From Bacteroidota bacterium (lineage in GTDB: Bacteria > Bacteroidota > Bacteroidia > Chitinophagales > Chitinophagaceae), in the NCBI GenBank assembly GCA_023422835.1, contig JAFAGI010000003.1:1-25831 (forward strand): a stretch of 25,831 bases of DNA. Direction: 5' to 3'. The notes beneath the pieces are model-generated. The model was not told the origin of the DNA. It made no database searches and saw only the letters and a list, made by a program, of their open reading frames with translations. Below, piece by piece: positions 15,626-24,849 of this stretch. The number at the start of each line of letters is the position of its first letter. Position 1 is the first letter of the stretch. Position numbers and translations under genes: made by a program.

Positions 15626-18556
15626 CTATTTTACTTTAGTAACCTGCGGTCCAAGATACGACTTTTTCATACCACCAAAATCAAGTACGATTTTTTGTAT
15701 CACCATACCGGGATCTCCGCATTTGATATGAAGTGTATGCTTGCCGGGCTTATCAATGTAAAATGTAGATTTATTGATAGCTGCGTTTCGCAAAACATTA
15801 TCTGACCACGCTTGCGTATACTCCGGCGCTGATGATGAAGGCAAAGCCACAGGGCCATCGTTAATACAAACAGCATACCTTGTTTGAGAAGTACCCTGTT
15901 CGTGAAAACCAAAATCACGATCGGAACTCAATGGGAAAACCGGCAATACGTAGGTATACACATCAACCGGGCCGTGATGAAAAGTATAAAAATCATATTC
16001 CACACCCGGCGAATTATTGTCGCGGGGATTATGCACCCTGGCAACAGGATCGCCGATCATTACCGATTGATCTTCAAAACCAAGGTTGTGTATGATCTGC
16101 ATTTTAATTTCATCCGTTTCGCGTTTGCGGTGAAAAGCTGCGCCTGCAATAGAGATTACACCATTATCTTCTATGTATAACCCTTTGACTTCAGCACGTG
16201 AAGGCAGCGTTGGGTTAAAGACAGACAGCAACACTTTTTCTGTTGTATTTCCACTGGTGAATTCAATCTCACCAGCCACCTTGTCTCCTGCCGGAACTTT
16301 ATTCCAGTCAACAGAGACCCATATCCTCTCTTCGTGTACTACAGTTCCCTTTGTTTTATTCACATGTATCCAATCGTGAGAAGCCTTCAGTGACCAGTTA
16401 AATGATCCCATACCTGTGTTAAAAATATCTATGAAATATTTTTTGTCAATATATTTATTGAAGGCGGGTAACTGATGATAACTGGTAACACCGTTTAAAG
16501 GTTCCTGACCCTCAACAAATAATTTCATGGCGGATGATACCGGAATGCTGACAGAGTCAAGCTTTGGCAGTTCAAAATAAGAAGCAGTAACGCCTTGGCG
16601 TAAAGACATCATGCGTTTCCACTTACCATTCATCAGGTCATTATAATCGTGGGAAATTTTATACAAAGTATCGTAATAATTCTTTACGCGGTCGCGCAAT
16701 AAGTTGGCGGCGGACCTTCCCTGTGCAATGTAAAGCCTGTTCTGCTGTGCTGTTAGCCATTTTTTGTTCATCAGTTCAGCGCCTTTTACAGGGTAATATA
16801 ACAGTTGAAAGAAAGAAGCTTTTTCCTCCTCTGGCAATTGATTCAATATGCTTTCGGCTTTAGCGCCTATACGGTGATAATCAGTCATCCGCTTTTCTGC
16901 TTCGCGGTAATTAGCAAAAGAAAAGTCAGTGTCAGTGGGCCTTTCACGTCCGTGCTTAAAAGTATTCCATTCATAACCCCAACCCATAAACTCGGGTTTA
17001 CGTGAAAATGCAAGACGATTGTATTCCCTGGTTATTTCTTTCAGGTCATTAAAATATTTTTTTCCATAGATAGAACTCAGCCAGCTTGCCTGGTAATCTG
17101 CTATATTTTCAAAACTGAATTGGCTGATATCATAAGCCATATCCAAAAATAAGGTAACAGGAAATTCACATGATTTGATATCGCCTGCATTCAGCAGCCA
17201 TATCCTGTCTGCGCCCGTGTTGTAGGCTTTATGCAATTCTTCATACATCAGCGAAGGCGGCGTAGAAGCCAGCCACAGGTAATCATGAGGCATGCCCAGA
17301 TATGAAGCATGGTAATACACTCCCGATCTACCGGAACGCTTTTGCTCTTTGGAGTTGCTCAATTGTTTCATATAGCCGTAATTATCATCGGGCCATACAA
17401 TGGTAACTTCATCTGGCACTTCCAGACCTTTGAGATAAATATCCAGCACTTCTTTGTAAGGCGTAAATGCCTGCGGAATTTGTTCAATCGGCTTATCTAT
17501 ATATTTTTTAAGGATTGCCTGTTGATCTTTTAATGCCTGACCCACGAGTTGTACTCTTTGTTCCAAAGTATAATTCCCGGTCATCGCTTTATCGTGCAGG
17601 CCGCGTAATGCCAGCGTATACACATTTTCGTAAGGCGAATTTTCTTTTACGCGTTTGTCGAGGACTTTTAAAATACCTTCTTTATTGGTCATGTAATTCC
17701 ATTCGCCCATTGTCTTCTTGTCCCATTCGCTGGCATTGTTGAATAACAAGGGCTCGGGGTGTACGCTTCCCATCACGATACCAAATGAATCAGCAACCAG
17801 TTTATTAGCAGGATATTTATTGAATGCGCCGCTTGCCTCGTGCATGGCAGGGCATAAATAATTAGCTTTCAACCGGAGCAACAATTCAAAAACTTTTGCA
17901 TAGGTTTTAGGCCCTATGTCTTTCAGTTCAGGATCGAATGTATTTTTTGCCCAGGGCAATAAACCCCAATCTTCATCATTGATAAAAATGCCGCGGTATT
18001 TAACAGCAGGCGCAGGCGAGGTATAAGGCTTTATATCCAGGAAAATATTATTCCTTTTCTTTACGGGCACGTCTGCCCACCAATACCAGGGCGAAACCCC
18101 GATAGCTTCTGATATAGAAAAAAGACCGTAAGCCGTACCACGCCTGTCGCTCCCAACTATAACCAATGCCTGTTTCACATTGGGAAACGGATTATCAACA
18201 ACCTGAATTTTATACCTCTCCCATTGGCCTTCTATTTCTTTTACATTGAGCTTACGATTTTTTATAAGCAGGTCAATCACTTTGCTTTTACCCACCGTGC
18301 CCGCTATAATGATATGGTGCGCCTTAGACACTGTAGTGGTCAGAGCTGGCTTTTTACCTGATACTCTTTCTATATCATCGGCAAATAGATGAATAGCACG
18401 TTTAACAGACAGTTCATCATCAGCATCAAATAAAATATTTGGTGTAGTAATATCAAAAGAATTTCTTGTATTCCTGTCTGAAACTGACAGTTGTGCTCTG
18501 GCATTACTAAAAATTAAGAAAAATACTACTAAAGTTATCTTGCATTTAATATCCAT
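15626..18556 (-). CDS. GH115 alpha-(4-O-methyl)-glucuronidase, second paralogue (GH115-B)
   Basis: A secreted GH115 enzyme; the family removes (4-O-methyl-)glucuronic acid from xylan and related glycans. I chose ATG 18556 because it gives a compact signal peptide (MDIKCKITLVVFFLIFSNARA-Q); ATG 18577 and TTG 18580 are in-frame alternatives. Family blocks: RRGTAYGLFSISEAIGVSPW, YRGIFINDEDWGLLPW, NKLVADSFGIVMGSVHPEP, PYKEVLDIYLKG, and VTIVWPDDNYGYMKQLSNS with the acidic DDN site. Then LLNAGDIKSCEF replaces the commoner GDIKPxE. A C-terminal beta-sandwich follows (SRAEVKGLYIEDNGVISI to DFGGMKKSYLGPQV). It is a tandem duplicate of the gene upstream. It carries a 23-residue stretch after RKPEF (MGWGYEWNTFKHGRERPTDT and on) that is shorter and different in the sister. 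Confidence 0.93.
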   Translation of the reverse strand: MDIKCKITLVVFFLIFSNARAQLSVSDRNTRNSFDITTPNILFDADDELSVKRAIHLFADDIERVSGKKPALTTTVSKAHHIIIAGTVGKSKVIDLLIKNRKLNVKEIEGQWERYKIQVVDNPFPNVKQALVIVGSDRRGTAYGLFSISEAIGVSPWYWWADVPVKKRNNIFLDIKPYTSPAPAVKYRGIFINDEDWGLLPWAKNTFDPELKDIGPKTYAKVFELLLRLKANYLCPAMHEASGAFNKYPANKLVADSFGIVMGSVHPEPLLFNNASEWDKKTMGEWNYMTNKEGILKVLDKRVKENSPYENVYTLALRGLHDKAMTGNYTLEQRVQLVGQALKDQQAILKKYIDKPIEQIPQAFTPYKEVLDIYLKGLEVPDEVTIVWPDDNYGYMKQLSNSKEQKRSGRSGVYYHASYLGMPHDYLWLASTPPSLMYEELHKAYNTGADRIWLLNAGDIKSCEFPVTLFLDMAYDISQFSFENIADYQASWLSSIYGKKYFNDLKEITREYNRLAFSRKPEFMGWGYEWNTFKHGRERPTDTDFSFANYREAEKRMTDYHRIGAKAESILNQLPEEEKASFFQLLYYPVKGAELMNKKWLTAQQNRLYIAQGRSAANLLRDRVKNYYDTLYKISHDYNDLMNGKWKRMMSLRQGVTASYFELPKLDSVSIPVSSAMKLFVEGQEPLNGVTSYHQLPAFNKYIDKKYFIDIFNTGMGSFNWSLKASHDWIHVNKTKGTVVHEERIWVSVDWNKVPAGDKVAGEIEFTSGNTTEKVLLSVFNPTLPSRAEVKGLYIEDNGVISIAGAAFHRKRETDEIKMQIIHNLGFEDQSVMIGDPVARVHNPRDNNSPGVEYDFYTFHHGPVDVYTYVLPVFPLSSDRDFGFHEQGTSQTRYAVCINDGPVALPSSSAPEYTQAWSDNVLRNAAINKSTFYIDKPGKHTLHIKCGDPGMVIQKIVLDFGGMKKSYLGPQVTKVK

Positions 18557-18582
18557 ACTACAATAATTTTTTGTCATCAATG

Positions 18583-21480
18583 TTATTTAATCTGTCTACA
18601 TTCAGGCCCCATATACGACTTTTTCATGCCGCCAAAGTCAACCACAACTTTCTGTAACAACACGCCGGGGTGTGCTGCATAAATTTTTACGGTATGTTTC
18701 CCCGGTTTATCAATCATGTGCGTGGTTTTATTGATCCTTGTATTGCGCAAAATACTTTGAATCCATAAAGTGCTGTAATACGGCGCTGAGGCTTCGGGTA
18801 AATATACCGGGCTGTTGTCTACCATAACACCGTAGCGCGAACCGTGTTCATCATTTAAAGGGAAAACCGGGACCATATACGTGTACACATCAACCGGGCC
18901 GCTGTTGAAGGAATAAAAATCATATTCAAGCACAGGAAAATCACTGGATCGCACCGGCGCTACGTAATTAGAAGTTAGCTCAAGCGAGGGGTAAAATTGG
19001 TACTTTGCAAAAGGGTCGCCAAGCTGCACCACTTTATCATCGAAACCCAATCCATCCAGGACTTTAAATTTTATATCAGCCGTTTCTTTTTTGCGGTGAT
19101 AGCGCGTTGCATCAATGGATACTACGCCGTTATCCTCCACATATAAATCTTTTAATTCATTTACTGATGGATTTGCAGGGTTGAAAACCGAGACAAGCAC
19201 TTTTTCATGCATGTCGTTTGCTGAAAAAATAATTTCGCTTTTGATATTTTCACCGGCCGGAACTTTATTCCAGTCTATGGAAACATATATTCTTTCCTGC
19301 GTTGCAGCATTGCCGTTGTGCTTATCTAAGACCAGCCAGGGGTGTGATGTTGTTGCTGCCCAGTTCAAAGATGCATTGCCCTTATTAAAAATATCTATAT
19401 AGTAGGTTTGGCGCACATATTTATTGAACGCAGGCAATATATGCTGATGGATACGTCCTTTTGTGTTCACTTCACCTTCTGCCGAAATGCCTAATTGCGG
19501 TGAAGAGGCAGGAGCAACCGTTGCTAATTCAGGGATGGAGAAACGCCCGCCGCCATTACTCAACGACATCATGTATTTCCACTTGCCGTTTAATAAGGAA
19601 TTGTATTCATCTGTTATCTTTTGTAAAGTATCTCCATAAGCAATAACATTTTTCCGTAACTGGTTTGCTGTTACATTCTTTTTTGAAGCATAATCATTTA
19701 CTTTTTGGGCGCCCAGCCAAATCTGGTTAAATAATGCAGAACCTTTCACTGGGTAATACAATAGCTGAAAGTAAGAAGGGTATTGCGTTTCGTCCAGCTT
19801 ATTCATTATAGCTTTTGTTTTATTGGCAATACGGGTGTACTCATTCACACGATTATCAAGTTCGTTATAATTATAAAGAGAAAATGCATCGCTTCTTGTG
19901 TTTTTGATATATTCAGGTTTGCGTGCAAAAGCCAATTGGTGATATACCTTTGAAATATTAAAAAAATCATTGCGGTATTGTTGGCCATAAATACCTGAAA
20001 GAAAATCCGCATGGTGCTCTACAATATTCTTGTCATTGAATTGATGTATATCATATGCCATTTCCATGAAGAGCGAAATATGATATTCAGCGGGCTTAAT
20101 ATCGCCTACATTCACCACCCAAAGCCTGTCTGCCGTGGTTTCATAGGCTTTTCTTAACTCCTGGTACATTAATTGCGGCGGCGTGGTGCACAGCCATAAA
20201 TTATCATTTGGCGGGCCCCAGTAAGATATATGATAATAAACGCCTGCACGGCCTTTTCGCTTTTGTTCCTGCGAATTGCTGAGTCGCTTTATATAACCAT
20301 AATCATCATCTGTCCACACAATTGTTACGTCATCCGGAACTTTAAGGCCGGCGTTATAGACATCCAGTACCTCTTTATAAGGATAAAATATTTGCTGCAC
20401 TTCTTCCACCGGTTTTTTCAATACATTTTTCAAAATATCGCGTTGATCCTCTAATGCTTTGCCCAATACTTCCACACGCTCCTGCATATTCAAGTCGCCT
20501 TCCATTACTGCATCATGAATGCCGCGTAATGCAAGCGTGTACACATTCTCGAACATGCCGTTTTCCTGCACCCGCTGTGTTAAAACCTTATTGATACCTT
20601 CTTTATTTTTTACATAATTCCATTCGCCCATTGTTTTTTTATCCCATTCCGAAGCGTTATTGAACAGCAAAGGCTCTGCATGAATAGAACCCATCACAAT
20701 TCCAAAGCTATCCGCCACCAATTTATTATCAGGATATTTATTAAAAGCGCCAGTGATGGAATGCATGGCCGGGCTGAGATAATTTGCTTTCAATCGTAAT
20801 AGCAACTCACAAATCTTAGCATACGTTTTAGGCCCTATGTCTTTTAACTCCGGCTCAAAATTTTTTGCTGACCAGGGAAACAATCCCCAGTCTTCATCAT
20901 TAATAAAAATACCACGGTATTTTACGGATGGAGTTTTTGATGAAAATGCTTTAACTTCAAGATTTACGGAAGAATGTTTTTTCACCGGCACATCCGCCCA
21001 CCAGTACCAGGGATGAACCCCTATTGCCTCGGAAACAGATAAAAGCCCGTAAGCGGCACCGCGCCTGTCGCAGCCGGCAATTACCAATGCTTTATCTACT
21101 CCTTTAAATGGTTTTTCAACAAGCGTTATTGCATACTGCTCCCAGCCATTTTTGATTTTACCGACGTCAATTTTCTTCTGCTGAACCAGCTGATCGATCA
21201 ACCTGTTGTGCCCGATCGTTCCAACAACGACCATATTCTTTTGCGGGCGCGCGTTTTCACTCAAAACATCAATGTTTTTGCCGGTTACATTATACACATC
21301 CTGTGCAAATAACCATGCTGTTCTTCTTACAAGCTCTGCATCGCGGGAATCATAATATATTGCTGCAACCGAAGGGCCTGCCAAGGGAAAAATACTTTTT
21401 CCGACGGCGCTGCCGGAAACTAAAACCTGTGCTTCAGCAGTTGCGCTGATAAAAAATAACAATAGGTACAACTTCCTCAT
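18583..21480 (-). CDS. GH115 alpha-(4-O-methyl)-glucuronidase, first paralogue (GH115-A)
   Basis: A 965-residue secreted GH115 enzyme with signal peptide MRKLYLLLFFISATAEA-Q. N-terminal domain with VIAGCDRRGAAYGLLSVSEA (134-153); catalytic barrel with KYRGIFINDEDWGLFPW (187-203), PAMH (237-240), GSIHAEPLLFNNASEWDK, E370 in YPYKEVLDVY, and TIVWTDDDYGYIKRL (386-400). Then VVNVGDIKPAEYH, the spelling usual for the family. A C-terminal sandwich ends DFGGMKKSYMGPE. At residue 393 it has Asp where the sister gene has Asn (DDD versus DDN), close to the presumed active site. Long blocks are identical between the two, such as LLFNNASEWDKKTMGEWNY, so they arose by tandem duplication. The gap to the sister is 26 bases with the start chosen there. 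Cleaves alpha-1,2-linked uronate from a xylan-type or other backbone. Confidence 0.94.
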   Translation of the reverse strand: MRKLYLLLFFISATAEAQVLVSGSAVGKSIFPLAGPSVAAIYYDSRDAELVRRTAWLFAQDVYNVTGKNIDVLSENARPQKNMVVVGTIGHNRLIDQLVQQKKIDVGKIKNGWEQYAITLVEKPFKGVDKALVIAGCDRRGAAYGLLSVSEAIGVHPWYWWADVPVKKHSSVNLEVKAFSSKTPSVKYRGIFINDEDWGLFPWSAKNFEPELKDIGPKTYAKICELLLRLKANYLSPAMHSITGAFNKYPDNKLVADSFGIVMGSIHAEPLLFNNASEWDKKTMGEWNYVKNKEGINKVLTQRVQENGMFENVYTLALRGIHDAVMEGDLNMQERVEVLGKALEDQRDILKNVLKKPVEEVQQIFYPYKEVLDVYNAGLKVPDDVTIVWTDDDYGYIKRLSNSQEQKRKGRAGVYYHISYWGPPNDNLWLCTTPPQLMYQELRKAYETTADRLWVVNVGDIKPAEYHISLFMEMAYDIHQFNDKNIVEHHADFLSGIYGQQYRNDFFNISKVYHQLAFARKPEYIKNTRSDAFSLYNYNELDNRVNEYTRIANKTKAIMNKLDETQYPSYFQLLYYPVKGSALFNQIWLGAQKVNDYASKKNVTANQLRKNVIAYGDTLQKITDEYNSLLNGKWKYMMSLSNGGGRFSIPELATVAPASSPQLGISAEGEVNTKGRIHQHILPAFNKYVRQTYYIDIFNKGNASLNWAATTSHPWLVLDKHNGNAATQERIYVSIDWNKVPAGENIKSEIIFSANDMHEKVLVSVFNPANPSVNELKDLYVEDNGVVSIDATRYHRKKETADIKFKVLDGLGFDDKVVQLGDPFAKYQFYPSLELTSNYVAPVRSSDFPVLEYDFYSFNSGPVDVYTYMVPVFPLNDEHGSRYGVMVDNSPVYLPEASAPYYSTLWIQSILRNTRINKTTHMIDKPGKHTVKIYAAHPGVLLQKVVVDFGGMKKSYMGPECRQIK

Positions 21481-21492
21481 ACGATCATCATT

Positions 21493-22851
21493 TTATTTCC
21501 CGTGAAGCAAATGGTTTCCTTTAATTTCCAGCGCTTCTGCCAGTGCATCGAGCATGCCGTAGCCAAACCTGTTATCGGGTAAAAGATAGTGCCCTTCCGA
21601 CCATTCATTAAAACAGGCGATAGTCATAATTTTAGGAACATCGGTATATTTATTCAGATACGCGAAGCCCGCCTGTACAAAGGCTTTGAAGGCAGCAGGG
21701 CTTTCATTATCATAAATCACACAGCCGGGCCATTGATCACGATTCGAAACGGAAGGACGTCTACGCGGCATCACATAACGCGGTGTGGAATCCCAGCCGG
21801 GTGACAAGGCAGGAATGTAAGGCACTTTAAAATCTTTATGATGTTCCGGCCATAATTTAAAAGCTACATCAGCGGCCGCTACTTCAAAATCAGAAATTTC
21901 ATTTTCTTTGGGTTGAAAACGGCGGGTGGTCCAGTCAAGAGGGTTATAGGAACCTGCTGTGTCGTAGCCCACTTCTTTACTGTTGGGTGTATAAAATCCT
22001 GACGAATGTATATGAATGCCTTTGTGGCCTAAAGTTTTTGCATAAGCACGCAGGTCGGCAAATAATTTTTTGGTAGCTGGTACGCCGATATTCTTTTCAA
22101 GCCGGTTGGGATCCCAAATGCACAGTACCGGTTTGCCGTTAATTTTCCAGTGATTGGGCTGATGGAAATAACGCGAAATAATATAGGACATGCTGCGCCA
22201 GCATTCCTGCAGGTCAACATCGGGAGGCTGATAGCTTGGCGGGTAGTTGGGCTTGCCATCTGTTCGAAGCGTGGGATATAAAATATACCAGGGATGGTTG
22301 GTCCACATGCAGCAGAACTTTACATCGTTTGTATTGGATGCTCTGAGGAATCCATTTTCCAATGCTTCATGCAAAGCAGGCTCACCGTTGTACCAGTACC
22401 AATCCCATATGTACGCGTCAATGCCGCTTTGCTTTGCCAGTTTATTATATGTTTCCCAGGTTGAAGGCAGGCTTTCGTCCAGTTCACCCAGTAAGGGTGT
22501 ACGCGGCTGCTGGTGCCCCTGGAACCACGGGCGAGCGCTCCTGATCAAATTGTATTCCGTCCATCCTTTGCCATACAGCCTGTCATGAATAGCAGATGCA
22601 TGATAATTAGGAAAAAGATAAGCAGCAACAGTGAGGCCCTGCGGCTTTTGTAACAAAGCTTTGTTGCCGGCCAGTTTCTCCAGGTCGCGGGGCAGGCGCA
22701 GAGCTTCATCCGGCATATTTGAAACCACTTTGGGCAACCTGCTTAGCTCAATTTTGTCAGATGCTTTTGCCATCCAACGGATGCCGGAAGTGCTTAGCGC
22801 CAATGCTATACCCGTCTTGCTGGTTTGATTTAGAAATTTTCTTCTATGCAT
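21493..22851 (-). CDS. GH99/WbsX-like glycoside hydrolase-fold protein with Tat signal
   Basis: A 452-residue protein with a twin-arginine-type N-terminus (MHRRKFLNQTSKTGIALALS), predicted to be exported folded by Tat. From about residue 72 the sequence follows the WbsX/GH99-like TIM barrel: VAAYLFPNYH (75-84), ELDESLPSTWETYNKLAKQS, DAYIWDWYWYNGEPALHEAL (145-164), CCMWTNHPW, INGKPVLCIWDP, and ACFNEWSEGHYLLPD. E416 and E419 in NEWSEG have the three-residue spacing of the catalytic pair in GH99 endo-mannosidases, so hydrolase activity is plausible. WbsX domains are often annotated as glycosyltransferase, which does not fit an exported PUL protein. The substrate is unknown. The gene sits 10 bases after SusD and 12 before GH115-A. 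The family is fairly sure; the reaction is not. Confidence 0.8.
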   Translation of the reverse strand: MHRRKFLNQTSKTGIALALSTSGIRWMAKASDKIELSRLPKVVSNMPDEALRLPRDLEKLAGNKALLQKPQGLTVAAYLFPNYHASAIHDRLYGKGWTEYNLIRSARPWFQGHQQPRTPLLGELDESLPSTWETYNKLAKQSGIDAYIWDWYWYNGEPALHEALENGFLRASNTNDVKFCCMWTNHPWYILYPTLRTDGKPNYPPSYQPPDVDLQECWRSMSYIISRYFHQPNHWKINGKPVLCIWDPNRLEKNIGVPATKKLFADLRAYAKTLGHKGIHIHSSGFYTPNSKEVGYDTAGSYNPLDWTTRRFQPKENEISDFEVAAADVAFKLWPEHHKDFKVPYIPALSPGWDSTPRYVMPRRRPSVSNRDQWPGCVIYDNESPAAFKAFVQAGFAYLNKYTDVPKIMTIACFNEWSEGHYLLPDNRFGYGMLDALAEALEIKGNHLLHGK

Positions 22852-22861
22852 TATAAGTAAT

Positions 22862-24649
22862 TTATTCTACAGGAATATTTGTTTCTGAACCGGGATAACC
22901 TTTGTTTTGATTGATATGTCCCTGGCTGTTAGAGGTAATAGCCGTTAATGGCACAGGATATAAAACATGATAAGGCTTCATTACAAAAGCATTCGTTGAA
23001 TAGAAATACTGAGTTGCATAAAAATTATTTTTTTTCATGACCCTGTCATAATACCAGTTTTTTGTACTGAAATTCTCTAAAGTATAGCCATCTCTATTCA
23101 ATTGTGCCATAATAAAAGCTATTCTTGTAAGTTCCACTTTACGATGCTCTTCAAGAAAAAGTTCACGCGCTCTTTCATCCAAAATGTCTTCCAAAGTAAT
23201 TGTTGACAATAATTGAGCTTTTGCTCTTGCCCTGACTGTATTAATATCATTTGTAGCATTACTGATTTGGTTGAGCCATAAATATGCCTCAGCTCGCATT
23301 AAATATGTTTCTGCCAAACGAAAAACATATTGATCTGTAAATCCGCCGGTAGGTGTTTTTCCTTTATTAATATCGTCTTTATGTATAAGTACTTTTACTG
23401 TTGGAAAAGAAAAATAGCAACGCATAGTATCCTGTACATATTGTCGTTGAATAGGCTTACCAAACCATGTAGCACTTCCACCTTTATTATTTGATGCCGG
23501 TCTGTTATACCAAAGCCTTGACTTATCGTACCAATTATTTTTATTATATCTGATATCTGTTGCAGCATTTACCCAAACCTCGTACTGGTAATAATTGGAT
23601 GGTCTTATTTTAGCAATTCCTCTTCCTAAACTATCCAATAACTCATAGCCCGGATATGGGGCTGCATCATAAGTAGTTCCTTGCTTTCCATCGGGAGTTT
23701 TTACAACGGCGCCATTGCTCCAGTATGGCACAAAATTTCTTTTTCTGGCTGAGCCATTGTCGGATACATTTCCCGGTATTCCAAAACGCTCCTGAACAAC
23801 AAATATGGCTTCTTTATTTTCTGAAGCACTAATATTTTCTTCTTTAAAGAGATCATTAAATACATCCAGATCAGTTCTGCCGGCGTTTACTCCAAAACGT
23901 GTGTCCATAAGCTTGAGACCATAATCGTTTATACATCTTGTTGCAGATTCCACAGCTTTTTGAAACTCTCCTAATGATAAATAAATCTTAGTCAGCAGGT
24001 GTTCGCCTGCTGCTCTGTTTACTGCCCCGGGTAACACTGTTTTAGGCAGCCATTGAACAGCAAACTCCATATCTTCTTTCATTCGTGTAAGTACAGTCTT
24101 TCTTGCGCTACTAACAAAATCGAGTTTTGGCCCGGTTATTTCTTCTAAGATAAGAGGTACATCTCCCCACTGATGTGTAAGAAGGTAATACCAATAAGCC
24201 CTGTGAAAATATCCTTCTCCAAGAATAGCATTTCTATCAGCTTCTGTATCGAATGTCGCATTATCAATTCTACTAATCACTGTATTGGCATATTTTATAC
24301 CATTCCAACCCAAATCCCAATAAGTTAAATGCAAATTCTGGTTGGTCGTAGGTGTAAGTTGTGTTTCGAGATTATGAATTTCTTTGGCTTCCGGTCCACC
24401 CATTACATGCATATCTGAAAATGCATATTCATAAACCAAAGGTGTACGGCAAGTGCCTGCATCAAACGCATCTCCGAACCATTCCCATTTTATTTGCTTG
24501 CGAGACGTAACCAATAGTGCTTCTAAACCTGCTTTGTCTACCAATGTGTTCTCAGGTGCAAAAAAAGATAGAGGCTGTGGATTGAGTTTAACACAAGAAG
24601 CTTCTAAAAATAAAATCAATATTGAACATGGAATTATTATCTTTTTCAT
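22862..24649 (-). CDS. SusD/RagB-like outer-membrane glycan-binding lipoprotein
   Basis: A 595-residue surface lipoprotein that caps the SusC pore and binds oligosaccharides. Signal: MKKIIIPCSILILFLEASC, lipid-anchored at C19. Typical SusD features are KLNPQPLSFF near the mature N-terminus, TPR-like helices in the first half (WDLGWNGIKYANTVISRIDN, ILGEGYFHRAYWYYLLTHQW, GAVNRAAGEHLLTKIYLSLG), RLAETYLMRAEAYLWLN, LDERARELFLEEHRKVELTR, and the C-terminal block YPVPLTAITSN...QNKGY. It is preceded by its SusC partner, as is standard, but with an unusually long 200-base gap that contains the repeated leader module. No damage is visible. Confidence 0.96.
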   Translation of the reverse strand: MKKIIIPCSILILFLEASCVKLNPQPLSFFAPENTLVDKAGLEALLVTSRKQIKWEWFGDAFDAGTCRTPLVYEYAFSDMHVMGGPEAKEIHNLETQLTPTTNQNLHLTYWDLGWNGIKYANTVISRIDNATFDTEADRNAILGEGYFHRAYWYYLLTHQWGDVPLILEEITGPKLDFVSSARKTVLTRMKEDMEFAVQWLPKTVLPGAVNRAAGEHLLTKIYLSLGEFQKAVESATRCINDYGLKLMDTRFGVNAGRTDLDVFNDLFKEENISASENKEAIFVVQERFGIPGNVSDNGSARKRNFVPYWSNGAVVKTPDGKQGTTYDAAPYPGYELLDSLGRGIAKIRPSNYYQYEVWVNAATDIRYNKNNWYDKSRLWYNRPASNNKGGSATWFGKPIQRQYVQDTMRCYFSFPTVKVLIHKDDINKGKTPTGGFTDQYVFRLAETYLMRAEAYLWLNQISNATNDINTVRARAKAQLLSTITLEDILDERARELFLEEHRKVELTRIAFIMAQLNRDGYTLENFSTKNWYYDRVMKKNNFYATQYFYSTNAFVMKPYHVLYPVPLTAITSNSQGHINQNKGYPGSETNIPVE

Positions 24650-24739
24650 GTGTGTGTATTTTATTTGTTTTAATTTTTCACATCGAATAGCCTTTATTCA
24701 TCCGAGGTTGGTATGCAACTTTGCTTATGGCTATTTCAT
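24650..24739 (-). promoter_or_regulatory. Repeated leader module, copy B (before SusD)
   Basis: On the minus strand the module starts ATGAAATAGC and continues to ATGAATAAAGGCTATTC, whose hairpin is GAATA-N5-TATTC at 24685-24699 on the plus strand. It reaches the SusD start ATGAAAAAG after 90 bases. Copy A at 3815-3901 has the same order: the Met-Lys-stop micro-ORF, ACCAAC, the MNKGYS micro-ORF, and ATGAAA of the gene. Here the second micro-ORF is only seven codons (MNKGYSM) and ends 28 bases before SusD. The first ATGAAA is preceded by AAAATACACAC and the SusD ATGAAA by AAAATACACACAC, so the real start context is duplicated at both ends. Confidence 0.55.
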
Positions 24740-24849
24740 GTGTGTATTTTTTTCCTTTGTTATCAGATGGAATTTGCTCAATCATTTTTATTGTATGCGA
24801 GCTGTTTATGGCCGATTTTCTCTGTATTAATAATTATGAGTGTAGCAAA
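24740..24849. other. Rest of the SusC-SusD intergenic gap
   Basis: These 110 bases follow the SusC stop on the minus strand and precede the leader module. No ORF of note and no strong hairpin followed by a T-run can be seen, so I cannot say whether SusC transcription continues into SusD by read-through or whether SusD has an extra promoter. Confidence 0.4.
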
